From PALSA-911 sp963839645 (lineage in GTDB: Bacteria > Pseudomonadota > Alphaproteobacteria > Acetobacterales > Acetobacteraceae): DNA of 64,000 nucleotides. Below, one piece after another: positions 49,067-59,097 of the stretch. The DNA lies in contig CAWIVZ010000009.1 in the NCBI GenBank assembly GCA_963839645.1, positions 483,358 to 547,357 on the forward strand. Reading direction: 5' to 3'. The position numbers were made by a program, and so were the translations under genes. The notes beneath the pieces are model-generated. The model ran no database searches. It had not been told where the DNA came from and worked only from the letters and a program-made list of their open reading frames with translations. How positions within the stretch are numbered: position 1 is the first letter of the stretch; every line of letters begins with the position of its first letter.

Positions 49067-49180
49067 GATGCTATCCCCCCTTGCCGGGCGCGGCGCCCGC
49101 TTCTCTTGCCGCGAAGATCGTCCAATGGCTGTAGTCGGATCGCCGGCCTTGCGCCGTTTCGATCCCGCTCAGGCGGTTGC

Positions 49181-49669
<489 letters not shown>

Positions 49670-49794
49670 GTCTTTCTCCCCCTTGAAGCCGTCAACGCTG
49701 CGACCCGCGCCGCCCCAATCGGGCCGCCGGGTCATTGCCGGGATAGTGGTCACTCCACCGGGTCATGGTCAAGCGGCGTTGCGAGTTGGATCGG

Positions 49795-50037
49795 TCAGGA
49801 AACCCGCAGCAGGCCGGCGACCGAGATGTCCTCGTCCAGTTCCGGCCAATGCATGCCTTGACCGCGTCCGATCAAGCGCCAGTTGCTTCTCTGGGCCGGC
49901 GTGGCGTCGCGTAGACGGGGGAACCATTCCAGCGGCGCCGTGAGTTCCCGCCCATCGGCCAGGGTCACCCGCAACGCGTCATCCGTGACCGATACGTCGA
50001 TCGCGGTGGGGTCGAGTTTAACCGCCGAAATGCCCAT
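49795..50037 (-). CDS. DUF2442 protein
   Basis: 80 residues: DVSVTDDALRVTLADGRELTAPLEWFPRL, then DATPAQRSNWRLIGRGQGMHWPELDEDISVAGLL, the complete DUF2442 domain. AGGAGG lies 7 bases before the ATG at 50037, inside the remains of a DUF4160 gene. DUF4160-DUF2442 pairs are common and behave like toxin-antitoxin modules in context, though the biochemistry is unknown. Confidence 0.85.
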   Translation of the reverse strand: MGISAVKLDPTAIDVSVTDDALRVTLADGRELTAPLEWFPRLRDATPAQRSNWRLIGRGQGMHWPELDEDISVAGLLRVS

Positions 50038-50144
50038 CCCAAGCCTCCTGGAAATGGCCACGATGCTCGATGACGAGCAGCCGGAGCCGCTTCAGTTCGT
50101 GAGTGCGAAATCCGAAACCCCTGGATCCGCAGAACCGTCGGCAC
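50018..50144 (-). pseudogene. Remnant of a DUF4160 gene (internal deletion)
   Basis: A GTG at 50144 opens VPTVLRIQGFRI, the start of DUF4160. The end HELKRLRLLVIEHRGHFQEAWDGHFGG is the family's C-terminus but lies in another frame, and the 30-40 residue middle (the HVHVE-type segment) is missing. The 3' end overlaps the DUF2442 start by 20 bases. Confidence 0.6.
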
Positions 50145-50148
50145 CGGC

Positions 50149-50772
50149 CTAGGCCGCCACCGCCGCCAGGATCTCCGCCCCCGGCGCGTGCTCCAGGTGG
50201 CAGGCGGTCTGGTGCCCGGTTCCGACGCTGCGCAGTTGCGGCTCCTCGGTGCGGCAGCGGTCGAAGGCGAAGGGGCAGCGGGTGTGGAAGCGGCAGCCGC
50301 TCGGCGGGTTGATCGGGCTTGGCACGTCGCCGGTCAGGATCATGCGGTTGCGCGGGGCGTCCGGGTCCGGCACCGGCACGGCGGACAGCAGCGCGCGGGT
50401 GTAGGGATGGTGGGATTTCGAGAACAGCGTGCGCCGGTCCGTCAGCTCGACGATGCGGCCGAGATACATCACGGCGACGCGATGGGTCAGATGCTCGACG
50501 ATCGCCAGATCGTGGCTGATGAACAGCAGCGCCAGGCCCAGTTCGTCCTGCAGGTCGGACAGCAGATTGACGATCTGCGCCTTCACCGAGACGTCGAGCG
50601 CGGAGACGGCCTCGTCGCAGATGATCAGGTCGGCTCCCGGTGCGAGCGCGCGGGCGATGCCGATGCGCTGGCGCTGGCCGCCGGAGAATTCGTGCGGAAA
50701 GCGGCGGATGGCGTCGCCGGGGCAGGCGCACCTTGTCCATCAGCGCCGCCACCTGGTCATCGATGTCCGAGC
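50149..50772 (-). CDS. Oligopeptide/dipeptide ABC transporter ATPase (DppF/OppF-like), C-terminal part, broken at the junction
   Basis: Present: IDDQVAALMDKVRLP, a one-base frameshift near 50,722 in a C-run, then FPHEFSGGQRQRIGIARAL (ABC signature), LIICDEAVSALDVSVKAQI (Walker B/D-loop), LFISHDLAIVEHL (H-loop), and the oligopeptide-type tail HPYTRALLSAVPVPDP with the cysteine-rich GCRFHTRCPFAFDRC. The N-terminal 120 or so residues with Walker A are missing: upstream of about 50,772 the sequence becomes dpdH. Confidence 0.88.
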
Positions 50773-50790
50773 GGTCAGGAGTTCGACAGC
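50755..50790. other. Junction between alphaproteobacterial and actinobacterial DNA
   Basis: Below about 50,770 the minus strand codes for a proteobacterial ABC ATPase (SDIDDQVAALMDK); above about 50,785 it codes for DpdH (STLREVAVELLT). Both genes are cut inside their coding sequence, in the same direction. There are no inverted repeats, integrase or tRNA fragments here. Confidence 0.75.
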
Positions 50791-51582
50791 TACTTCACGC
50801 AGGGTCGATGAATCGATGAGCTGCGTGAAGAGAGCATGGACGTCTTTATTGGCGCGTGCTGCGTCGGCGACGGAAAGGGGCAGGTCGCTCGATCGTGAAC
50901 GCAAAGGGCTGCGACGTGTCGTCGTCCTGCTTGCCCTTGAGCGCTTCCCGGACAAGACGGTTGATGACCCCGGCGGGCTCGAGAAGTTTCGAGCGGAACA
51001 CGCTGTCGAGCAGGAGTTTCGGCAGTTCTATCTCAAGCCATTGCCGGTAATCGTCATTAGGGCGGGGCGGTGACGGGCGGGGCTCACGGGAGCGGTCCTC
51101 GATGCTCGCGGCGAGTTCATTCAGGAGTCGCGAGGGTGCACCAGCCTCGTCCAGAGAGTCTGCGGCTTTGCCCAGTTCACTGCGCAGGTCATCGACTGCA
51201 TCCCCGGTCATGTCGCTCAAGGATCAGTTCGATCACACGCCGGAGATTTGTTCCGTACTTAGGGATGTAGACGACCTTGCGGCTGTCGTCGCGGGGCAGG
51301 CGCAGGTGGAGCCACCGCACGAGGTGCGATTTGCCGGTGCCTGATTCCCCGATGATCGGGCAGGAAGAGCAGTCCTGGGTTCGGCGCTAGGAAGTCCTGG
51401 AGGAGTTGCTCCTCGTCGATGAGAGTTCCGCCTTCGGTAGCCGAGAAGTCCCGGCGGAGCATCTGGCTTGGGCGGTGGGTGGCGAGGAAGACGGCCGGCG
51501 AAGGGTTGACGGCGTCAACGACGACCGTGTCGTTGACGTTGGCCGGCGTCCAGCAGACGTAGCCCTGGAACGGATCCGTCAC
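50775..51582 (-). CDS. dpdH: DpdH-like ATPase, N-terminal part only (frameshifted, cut at junction)
   Basis: GTG start at 51582 overlaps the dpdG stop (GTGA). It reads TDPFQGYVCWTPANVNDTVV, then SPAVFLATHRPSQMLRRDF. After a frameshift near 51,352 comes the Walker A segment IIGESGTGKSHLVRWLHLRL and RKVVYIPKYGTNLRRVIELIL. Further frame changes near 51,210 and 50,890 lead to DLRSELGKAADSLDEAG and ADAARANKDVHALFTQLID. About 260 of an expected 1,000 or so residues remain. Dpd restriction component of the P-loop type; exact activity unknown. Assignment rests on remembered family features plus its place after dpdE-F-G. Confidence 0.72.
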
Positions 51583-52524
51583 CGTTTTGGCCTCTGCATC
51601 CCGGTGGTTGAAGCAAGGGACGCATGCGTGATCGTCCGCTCCGGGCCGAAGCGCTCTGGGAGTCGGACCTTCAGTGATAGGTCGGGCAAGGTCCTCAAGC
51701 ACGATGAACTGCTCGTCGCGTAGCCGGAGCAGTGCGTATGCGAGTGAAGGTGACAGTAGGTCACTCCCGCTTTGGACGGCCTCTGGTCTCATGCGGGCCT
51801 CAACGTCGCGCCGGTAGGTGCCTCCGTCGAGGACCGGGATACGACGGCCAAGTTCCTCGATAACTACGCCGATCTCCAGTTGCTGTGCGGTAAGCACCGA
51901 CGGGATCGCATGGCGGATAGCTTCGGTTGGATCAGGCACCAGGACATCTTTTCCGCCGCGTGGCAGATGGTGGGCAAATCCCAGGAAGGTGGCCCACCGA
52001 TCGAACGCCCCCCACCGCGTGTCGTTGGAGAAGACACGTTCACCAGCGCCAAACTGCCGTTCCTGTGCTACGTCCACGCCGTCAGCCTCATTCCACGGCG
52101 CGGGGGGGGTAGGGGGTTCTGCCCGAGATACCACGCGAGCGCACGCGTAAGGTCACGGGCGCCTTCGGTTGAGTCCCACAGGCCGTAGTTCAGAGCATCG
52201 CGCAGGATGAAGATCACGGACCAATGACCGAAAGTGGTGATCGCGCTGCCGCCGGTCACGGGCGTAGGCGGGGAGTTCCGGGTGCAGGCGGATTATGTCA
52301 CCGTCACGGTCGAAAAGGCCGATCATGACGCACGCGGTCAAGGTGTAGTCGAAACCCTTCGATCCGTCGCCGGGGGTCGAGTCAGACCCGCGTGGCAAGG
52401 TGGCGGGCGCCACAAACTTGGCCAGTTCCGTCCGCGGCAACCCGAAGCCGTCGGCTGCCTGCAGTGCGCGGAAGAGCACGCGGGCAACGGCGGGCAGGAT
52501 CTGCGGGGGGTTCAGGAGCGGCAT
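51579..52524 (-). CDS. dpdG: DpdG-like protein (frameshifted)
   Basis: About 314 codons. The start MPLLNPPQILPAVARVLFRAL overlaps the dpdF stop (TGATG). Frame changes near 52,245 (to FGHWSVIFILRDALNYGLWD), near 52,105 (to NEADGVDVAQERQFGAGERVFSND) and near 51,690 (to DLSLKVRLPERFGPERTITHASL), ending at 51579. No enzymatic motif is seen; the protein looks alpha-helical. Position between DpdF- and DpdH-like genes and the opening sequence support the call; biochemical role in the Dpd restriction module is unknown. Confidence 0.68.
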
Positions 52525-55141
52525 CAGAGCATCGCGAGGAGGGTGTCGGCGTCAAGGTTGGGGTGACGTGTCTCGGTGACCAGGCGGTCGGGTCGTTCCG
52601 GGTCCCGGGCGTCCGGTGGAATCAGCACAACCCGCAGATGGGCGGGGCTGGGTGCCCGAAAGTATGACTCGCGTACGACGGGTTGGCGGTCCAGTGGATC
52701 GTGGACGATGAGTGTGGGGATCTTTGGGGCGAATACGTGGGCGGGATTGGGTTCGAGGAAAAGGAAACCGTCACGGGTCGCGCGATGCGCCGTCGTGACC
52801 GCGGCCATGATCGCGGACGATCGAGGGCGCGCTGAGCAATCGGACGCCGTGACGCACAAGCGCCATGAGCAACTCGGCGAACTCTGGCCAGCGGTGACGG
52901 CGGCGCATGGGCTGAGGGTCGATCATGACAATCAGGGTTCCTGTTGGACCGCCGGCGATCTCGCTGAGGACCGGGCTGACCAGCGACTGGGGTTCGGCGA
53001 CAGGTTCGGGCGTACCCGCCTGCCCCGCGAACGGGCTGCGGTCGATTCTTCTGCAGTAGCGGGCAACCGCCGCAACCACATTGCGGGATGGTCTCACCCC
53101 GCGCTCCGAGCGGCGAGCCTGGGCCGATCGCGATAGGCCTCGACGAAAATGTCGGCGAAGTCGCGCTCGCAACGGAGGGCCTCAAGCATGAGGGAGTATG
53201 CGGATCTGGCGGCCTGGATGGTCCGCTGACGCACTGGTTCGACAAGTGCTTTCCACACTTCCGCGATCACGGTGCCCCGAATCGGTGATCTCTATGACAG
53301 TAGAGGTGATATAGCGGTGGAACGCATCGCCGCCCTCGTCCTCGGTGGTGTCATCGGCGGCAGGGGGTTCCTCCGAGTCGACGCGGATCAAGCCTGCCCG
53401 CATCATTAGCGAGAGGGTACGCAGGTTCCACGCCTCGTTCTCTTGGGTGTCCCGGACGATCGCGCTCCGCTGGCTCTCCAGCGAGACCCGGTAACGGTTG
53501 GCGCCAAGATACTGGGCACTGTTCAGCATGGCGGACCACCTTTCGCGGCCGAGTTCCACGCCGATGAGGCGAGTGGAACTAAGATTTTCGTGCAATGTCG
53601 AGGTCCGACGGAGCGTGAAGCATGACCGCCGCGGATGCCAGCCCGTCGCGGCCTCCACGACCCACTTCCTGGTAGTAGCGGTCGATCGATTCCGGGACGC
53701 AGGCGTGCACGACGGATCGCACATCGGATTGGTCCACGCCGAGGCCGAAGGCGCTAGTACCGACCACGATATCGACGTCACTTACCCGGGCGCTGAGTTC
53801 CGGGGCGAGGGAGTCCCCGCGCCATTGCTCGATGACCCGGCGACGCTGTTCCGGGGAGGTACCACCTGTTACCTCCGCCACCCGCAGGTTCCCGTCAGCA
53901 CGCAGGCAGGCCGCCACGCGACTGGCGTCCCCGGGTCGGCTCACGTAGATGACGGCCGGTCGGGGGAAGTGCCGGGCTGCGTCGACCACAAGATCCAGTC
54001 GCTCGTCGGCCGACTCATAGGCGTGGAGCCAGTACTCCGGTTCGGGGCGGACAAAAACCGATGCCACGTACTCGACTGGGCCTGGCTCGCCGAACAGTGC
54101 GACCAGCGTGTCCAGGGTGTCTTCGGTGATTGTCGCCGACATGACGATCGTCCTGAATCCCGATTGTCTTGCCGCTGTAGCCACCCGCAGCAGGTCTCGC
54201 CGGAAACCACTCAGGGCCTGGAACTCGGGGCGGAACTCGACCCCCCAACTGGCCACTAGGTGCGCTTCGTCAATAACGAAGTACCGCATATGGCCAGCCT
54301 CAGCGGCAGCGTAAAGGCTCGGCGCGAGTGACGTCAGCAGCGACTCAGGTGACACGAAGACCAGTCGCTGTGTTCCTTCCCGGATCGCAGCGCGGATCTC
54401 GGTTCGCTCGGGATCGGCCTGGCCGCCGAAGTAGGCAAACCGCTGCGGATGATCATGGCCCGGCTCACTGTTCGCCAGATGCTCCCTGACAGCCCGTTCC
54501 TGATCGAGCGCCAGACTTGTCGTTGGGCACGACGATGACGGAGACTCCTCCAGCGGCCGACTGCAGGAGTGCGGGGGCGATCGCTACCGCGCTTTTCCCG
54601 GTGCCAGTGGGGAGATTGACGACGATTGTTGCTGAGTCTTGCGCCGCCAGTACCGTCCGGATTGCCTGGCGCTGGCCAGGCGAGGAATAGCTAGTGAAGG
54701 CCGACCCGAGGACGTCGGCAAGGAAGGGGTCGCCTGGAACCCGCAAGTCTGGCCGACGGGCGAGGGGAGCCTCAGCAGGAGCGATGGCGGGCCGGTCAGT
54801 GCTCCACGGCGGGGTCCAGTCGGATGCGCTCACGATGAGCTTTCCAGCCTCCGCTGGCAGCGCCGAGCAGTCGGCATCTTGCCAGTGCTCGATAGTGGGC
54901 CATCCGGCACGGCCTGGAACGAGCAGGTGCTGGTCCGCGCCTTGAGTTGCGGTCTCGTGCCGGAGGACCTGGCGGACCAACGCGACGAGGTCTCGCTGCC
55001 CGACGCTGCCGGCCTCGTGGCGCTGAGGCATACCGCGTCGAGGAGTCGCTGGTAGGGGCTAGGAAGCACTCCGCTTAGTGGAGGTAGTTCGGGCCAGGCA
55101 TCTAGAGCACGCGCGATTTCAATGAAGCTGCTGTCGGTCAT
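52524..55141 (-). CDS. dpdF: DpdF-like RecQ-type DEAD/DEAH helicase (many frameshifts)
   Basis: About 872 codons, starting ATG 55141 (ATGA overlap with dpdE). In order across at least seven frame changes: SSPGQRQAIRTVLAAQDSAT, Walker A LPTGTGKSAVAIAP, VPTTSLALDQERAVREHL, LVFVSPESLL, DEAH-box FVIDEAHLVASWG with the RecQ-like tryptophan, IVMSATITEDTL, VIYVSRPGDASRVAACL, VVGTSAFGLGVDQSDVRSVVHA, and YYQEVGRGGRDGLASAAVM. A cysteine cluster CGCGGCPYCR lies near 53,060, then a conserved C-terminal domain ends at LLAML. Breaks lie near 55,035, 54,515, 53,590, 53,280, 53,100, 53,055 and 52,805. Confidence 0.8.
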
Positions 55142-58100
55142 GCTCGTGGCCTTGCGAAGCCCGGTCCGTCGGGCCTGAAGGGTGCCAGCACCACTGCGCC
55201 GATTGCGTCGAGGCGGACGTGTGGTTCCCGCATCCCGAGCGAGAGTGCGGCGTTGATGTCGATGTCGGCCGCGAGTTCGGATTCCTCTGCTTCTCGCTGG
55301 CGTGCCGGGAGAAAGGTGAGCCGGATCCGCCGTTGCGTGACCGCCGTCCGGGATGCAGCTTCGAATTGGGTCGCAGCGTCCGCGCAGGCCGCCGCGAAGG
55401 CGGGTTGGCGCCGCAGAGTTTCCTCGGAGTGGGCACGCGCGGTACGGCAGCGCCGCTCCCAGTCAGACTCGCCAATGAGTTCGTCCAGTGCCCAGCAGCG
55501 TTCCGGATTGAGGTTGATGTCCCCGCGTTTCGGCTCGTATGGCACTCGGAGCAAGCCGGTGACTTTACGGTCCTCGAGATGGGTGCCGTCGATGGCAGAC
55601 CACAACGTCACGATCCTCGGCGGAAGAAAGGCGTCAGCGCGGCGCTGAAGCGATCGGCGGTCGAACTTGCTGCCCCTGGTTTCCAGGACGAGGCTGGCTG
55701 GCCCGGTGTCGGCCTCGATGACATAGTCGAAGCGGAAGAAGAGCGACTCGTCGGCGACGTCGGGTGATGTCCGCCAGAACGCGAATGTCTGGCCGCGGTC
55801 GTCCCATCGGATGTAGTCGGCCAGTGAATCGACCAGTGGCTCCCCGATCCGGAAGAGTCGTGCGTCTGGGCGTGCTACTGCTGCTGCCCGCTGGTATGTT
55901 CCGGTCCGCTTCGTTACGGGCATGAACCTTGCGCGCAGGACGTCCCACGCCACCAGGGGCATGGAGTTGATGTTCGGTGCCTTGCCCGGTGCGGTCAGCC
56001 TGTACGAGCGGTAGCGGTCATCCTTCTGATCGGCTACCAGGTGGAACCGGAGATTCCCCGGCCCATCGCAGAGCAGGCCCTCAGTGGAATGCTGGATCCG
56101 CAACCACGCGTCCTCAATGTCCTTCATCGCGGAAGCGAGTTCCCCGGCTTGGTCTCCCGTTTCGATGGCGTCGAGGGCATCCTGTTCGGAAATGGCCTCC
56201 CGTTCGGCGGCGAGTCGTCCGGGCAGGATCTCGGTCATCCGGGCCAGGCCGGCCGCACCATCGTCGAGCAGGGCGTCTTGAAGTTCGGGGAGCAGAGCGT
56301 CGATGGCGAACTGGAGCGATGCGATGGAGGTGTCGAAGACACCGAAACCCTTGGTGAGGCAGTCCTTCCAGGCGGCTGTGATCGTGCCAGGGATGGACTC
56401 GGTTGCGTAGGTTGGGATGACGTTCCCGCGGCCGTACCTGTCAAGGCGTCCGATGCGTTGTTCCAGCCGATTCGGCGAGAACGGCAGATCGAAGTGAATG
56501 GCCTGATCGGCGAACTGGAAGTTCCGCCCTTCCTCGGCTGATCGGTCACACACCAGGATCCAGCAATTACCTGCGGCGTCGCGGAATCGATCGACCTCAT
56601 CCTCTACTGCGGCAGGATCCTCGTCGGTCAGGTGAGCGGCGATCGCGTGCGGCCCGAACTCACCGGCTAGCGCTTCACGGAGATGACGGGCGGTCATCGT
56701 GAAGGAGGTGAAAATGACGGTCTTCCTGCGCGCATCCTTCAGGAAGCTGACGAGAGCCGGCAGGATCCCGGGATCGATTTCGAGACGGGCTCCCCTCTCG
56801 AGGATCTCCCGTTCGGGGTCATCAGCAACCCAGGAGGAGAGGGCGTCCTGTTCCGCCGGGGTCAGTTCCGCGCGATGAGCGTGGCTGTCGCTCGGTTCCA
56901 GGCGGTAGCGGGCGGCGGCGGCGGTGAGGCCTGGATGGGAGCCAGCGCGCTCCGCCATTGCGATCAAAGCGCGGCGTGCTCCAGCGCGGGCAGCCGGGGA
57001 GGAGTCGAGTGTGAAGCGGACGTAGTCCCTCCAGTCGTCCAGCCATTCCTGGGCCGCTTCGTCGGAGTCTGCCGGCGGGATCATGACGGGGCGTTGTCTG
57101 CCGCGCACAGGGAAATCGTCCAGAAGGGTGTCGTTCCGGCGAGTGCGTAGCAGGCGCCGGTGGACGCGGTAGGTCTCTGAAATGTGGATCCGGGCGGCCA
57201 TCACCGCATCGGGCAGCGCTGACGGGTCGCCCAGGGCTGCGGATACCCGGTCCAGCAAAGCTGTGAGTTGCTCATCGCCCGGGAACATGGCGTGCAAGGC
57301 GGACACCTTATCGCGGAGCAGGAAGGGCGGGATGTCAGGCCGGAAGGTGAAGAACGCCGTCCCGAGCGCTTGGCGGTCTCGTATCCGCCGCCGGAAGCCC
57401 TCAATGTCGTGCAACTGGTAGATGTCCGGGTCGAGCAGGTGCAGCATTGCAAGGAACGTACGTTCGTTATTCAGCAAAGGTGTCGCCGACAACAACAGCA
57501 GCCTTGGGATTACCGCTGTGAGCCCCGCAAGCATCGCATACCGGTTCCCGGCGTCACCACTAGCACTCGCCAGGGCAGCAAGATGATGAGCTTCGTCGAC
57601 CACGACGAGGCCAGCCTTGCTGTGCCAACTGTAGCGGTCAAGTCCATCCCTGGCACCCTCCAGCCACGACTCTGGCTTGTCGTGTGACAGCACTGACACG
57701 ACAGCGCGGTCGAAGTCGTCGATGAGGAATTTCTGGCGGAGTTCTGACACCCACTGCCGCTGGAGCAGGGGCGGGGTGATGACAACAACGTGCCCCTCAG
57801 GATGGTCGAGGAGGTACTGGCGGATGATGATGCCGGCCTCGATGGTCTTGCCCAGCCCGACCTCATCGGCGAGGAGATAGCGCTGTTTCGGGTCTTCGAG
57901 CACCCGTCGCGCCACTTCGATCTGGTGGTCATACAGATCGATGACTGAAGAGAGGACGCCATGCATCCCGTGACTGGCAGCGCGTTGCCTTGTGGTCGTG
58001 GCTACAAACGGGTACCGGCGCAGATGGAAGTAGGGTGACTCGTTACCGCGTGCGACGAGCACATCAGTCGGGTCATCGATGGGCTTGTCCCACCTGACGT

Positions 58101-58410
58101 ACAGCTCTTCCTCCGGGACCATGAGGTCGGCATCGGAGTTCGGAGGCCGGACGCCGTACTGGCCATCTCCCTGCCAGACCACGCGTCCGACGCGCCAACC
58201 GGCCTTGTCCTCCCAGTAGCAGCGACGCTGGGGACTCACCTGAACAGGCTCCACCTGGCTACGGCGGGCGGTAGCCCTGCAGCGCCCGGTCGTGCTGATC
58301 GAGTCGAAGTACTCGATCTCGACCTCATCATCCGATACATGTAGGCACTTGCCGATGCCGAGTTGCTGCCCGGCAGCCCGTACGAATTGCCCCACCCTCA
58401 GCTCGATCAC
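55138..58410 (-). CDS. dpdE: DpdE-like SNF2-family helicase
   Basis: 1,090 residues, intact. The GTG at 58410 has AAGGAAG at the proper distance and is preferred over the GTG six codons upstream. Residues 1-115 hold small beta domains (VGQFVRAAGQQLGIGKCL; WRVGRVVWQGDGQYGVRPP), then IDDPTDVLVARGNESPYFH, a stretch typical of DpdE. SNF2 motifs: LADEVGLGKTIEAGIII (182-189 core), VVVDEAHHLA (272-275 DEAH), LLLSATPLLNNERTF, VIFTSFTMTARHLREAL, CDRSAEEGRNFQFADQAIHFDLPFSP and QRIGRLDRYGRG. The known role of the family is in the Dpd restriction module. It is the only unbroken gene of the cluster here, which shows the locus was under selection recently. Confidence 0.85.
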   Translation of the reverse strand: MIELRVGQFVRAAGQQLGIGKCLHVSDDEVEIEYFDSISTTGRCRATARRSQVEPVQVSPQRRCYWEDKAGWRVGRVVWQGDGQYGVRPPNSDADLMVPEEELYVRWDKPIDDPTDVLVARGNESPYFHLRRYPFVATTTRQRAASHGMHGVLSSVIDLYDHQIEVARRVLEDPKQRYLLADEVGLGKTIEAGIIIRQYLLDHPEGHVVVITPPLLQRQWVSELRQKFLIDDFDRAVVSVLSHDKPESWLEGARDGLDRYSWHSKAGLVVVDEAHHLAALASASGDAGNRYAMLAGLTAVIPRLLLLSATPLLNNERTFLAMLHLLDPDIYQLHDIEGFRRRIRDRQALGTAFFTFRPDIPPFLLRDKVSALHAMFPGDEQLTALLDRVSAALGDPSALPDAVMAARIHISETYRVHRRLLRTRRNDTLLDDFPVRGRQRPVMIPPADSDEAAQEWLDDWRDYVRFTLDSSPAARAGARRALIAMAERAGSHPGLTAAAARYRLEPSDSHAHRAELTPAEQDALSSWVADDPEREILERGARLEIDPGILPALVSFLKDARRKTVIFTSFTMTARHLREALAGEFGPHAIAAHLTDEDPAAVEDEVDRFRDAAGNCWILVCDRSAEEGRNFQFADQAIHFDLPFSPNRLEQRIGRLDRYGRGNVIPTYATESIPGTITAAWKDCLTKGFGVFDTSIASLQFAIDALLPELQDALLDDGAAGLARMTEILPGRLAAEREAISEQDALDAIETGDQAGELASAMKDIEDAWLRIQHSTEGLLCDGPGNLRFHLVADQKDDRYRSYRLTAPGKAPNINSMPLVAWDVLRARFMPVTKRTGTYQRAAAVARPDARLFRIGEPLVDSLADYIRWDDRGQTFAFWRTSPDVADESLFFRFDYVIEADTGPASLVLETRGSKFDRRSLQRRADAFLPPRIVTLWSAIDGTHLEDRKVTGLLRVPYEPKRGDINLNPERCWALDELIGESDWERRCRTARAHSEETLRRQPAFAAACADAATQFEAASRTAVTQRRIRLTFLPARQREAEESELAADIDINAALSLGMREPHVRLDAIGAVVLAPFRPDGPGFARPRA

Positions 58411-58480
58411 TGGACTTCCTTGTGCCACTTGTGACGTTCCGTCTGGCCTGCAGCCACCGGAAAATGCGGATCTTGTTCCG

Positions 58481-58890
58481 TGGATCGCGCCGACGAGTCC
58501 GGAGACTCATTTGCTGAGTGACCGGCCTCGGCGAGGGCGGTGCTCTGCCTGTAGTAGGGGGCCTCGAGTCAGCCGGCAGGATGTCGCCGCAGGCTTCGTG
58601 GAGCTGCCGGTGGTTGACCCAGTCGACGTACTCCAGGGTGGCAATCTCTCGACCTGCTCAGCGGTGCGCCACCGGCCGCGTGGCTTGATCAGTTCGGTCT
58701 TGACCGAGCCGTTTAGCGATTCGGCCAGGGAGTTGCCATGCGCCTCGCCGACGGTCCCGACCGAGGCACTGGCACTTCGGCAACCATCTGGACTGCCCAC
58801 TCCAGCAACTCCCGTGGATAATTTCTCGATCGACGTGTCACGGCTCCGTTTCCTCCTCAAGAAACGGAGCCTCCGGACTAGCCGGATCTA
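58481..58890 (-). mobile_element. Internally deleted IS3-family element
   Basis: Imperfect terminal inverted repeats at 58,481-58,512 (GATCGCGCCGACGAGTCCGG) and 58,861-58,890 (reverse: TAGTCCGGAGGCTCCGTTTC). Next to the second end the minus strand encodes RNYPRELLEWAVQMVAEV, the start of an IS3 orfA. This runs directly into SVGTVGEAHGNSLAESLNGS and KTELIKPRGRWRTAEQVE, the C-terminal part of orfB, with further frame changes (EYVDWVNHRQLHEACGDILP). About 800-900 bases of the transposase genes are missing. Confidence 0.72.
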
Positions 58891-59097
58891 TTTAATCGAT
58901 TTCATACCGCTTCTCCCGGTCCCCGCAGGTAGCTACCTAACTGACGCGCGAGCGGCGGCGGCGGAGCACAGGCGAGCAGGCTAGAGGTAACGATATCTTT
59001 AGTCATCGACTAGCCGCCGAGCGACGCGCCTCATGAGGAACCGTCCACCCGATGGCGTGCGGAACGACCCGGCGTAGCTTCTGACAGGGGATTCCCG

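Noticed and set aside
50775..58410. DISARM, BREX or Druantia defence system
   Set aside because: SNF2 and RecQ-like helicases occur in those too, but there is no methyltransferase, PglZ, DUF1998 or phospholipase D gene. The order and leader sequences fit Dpd better.
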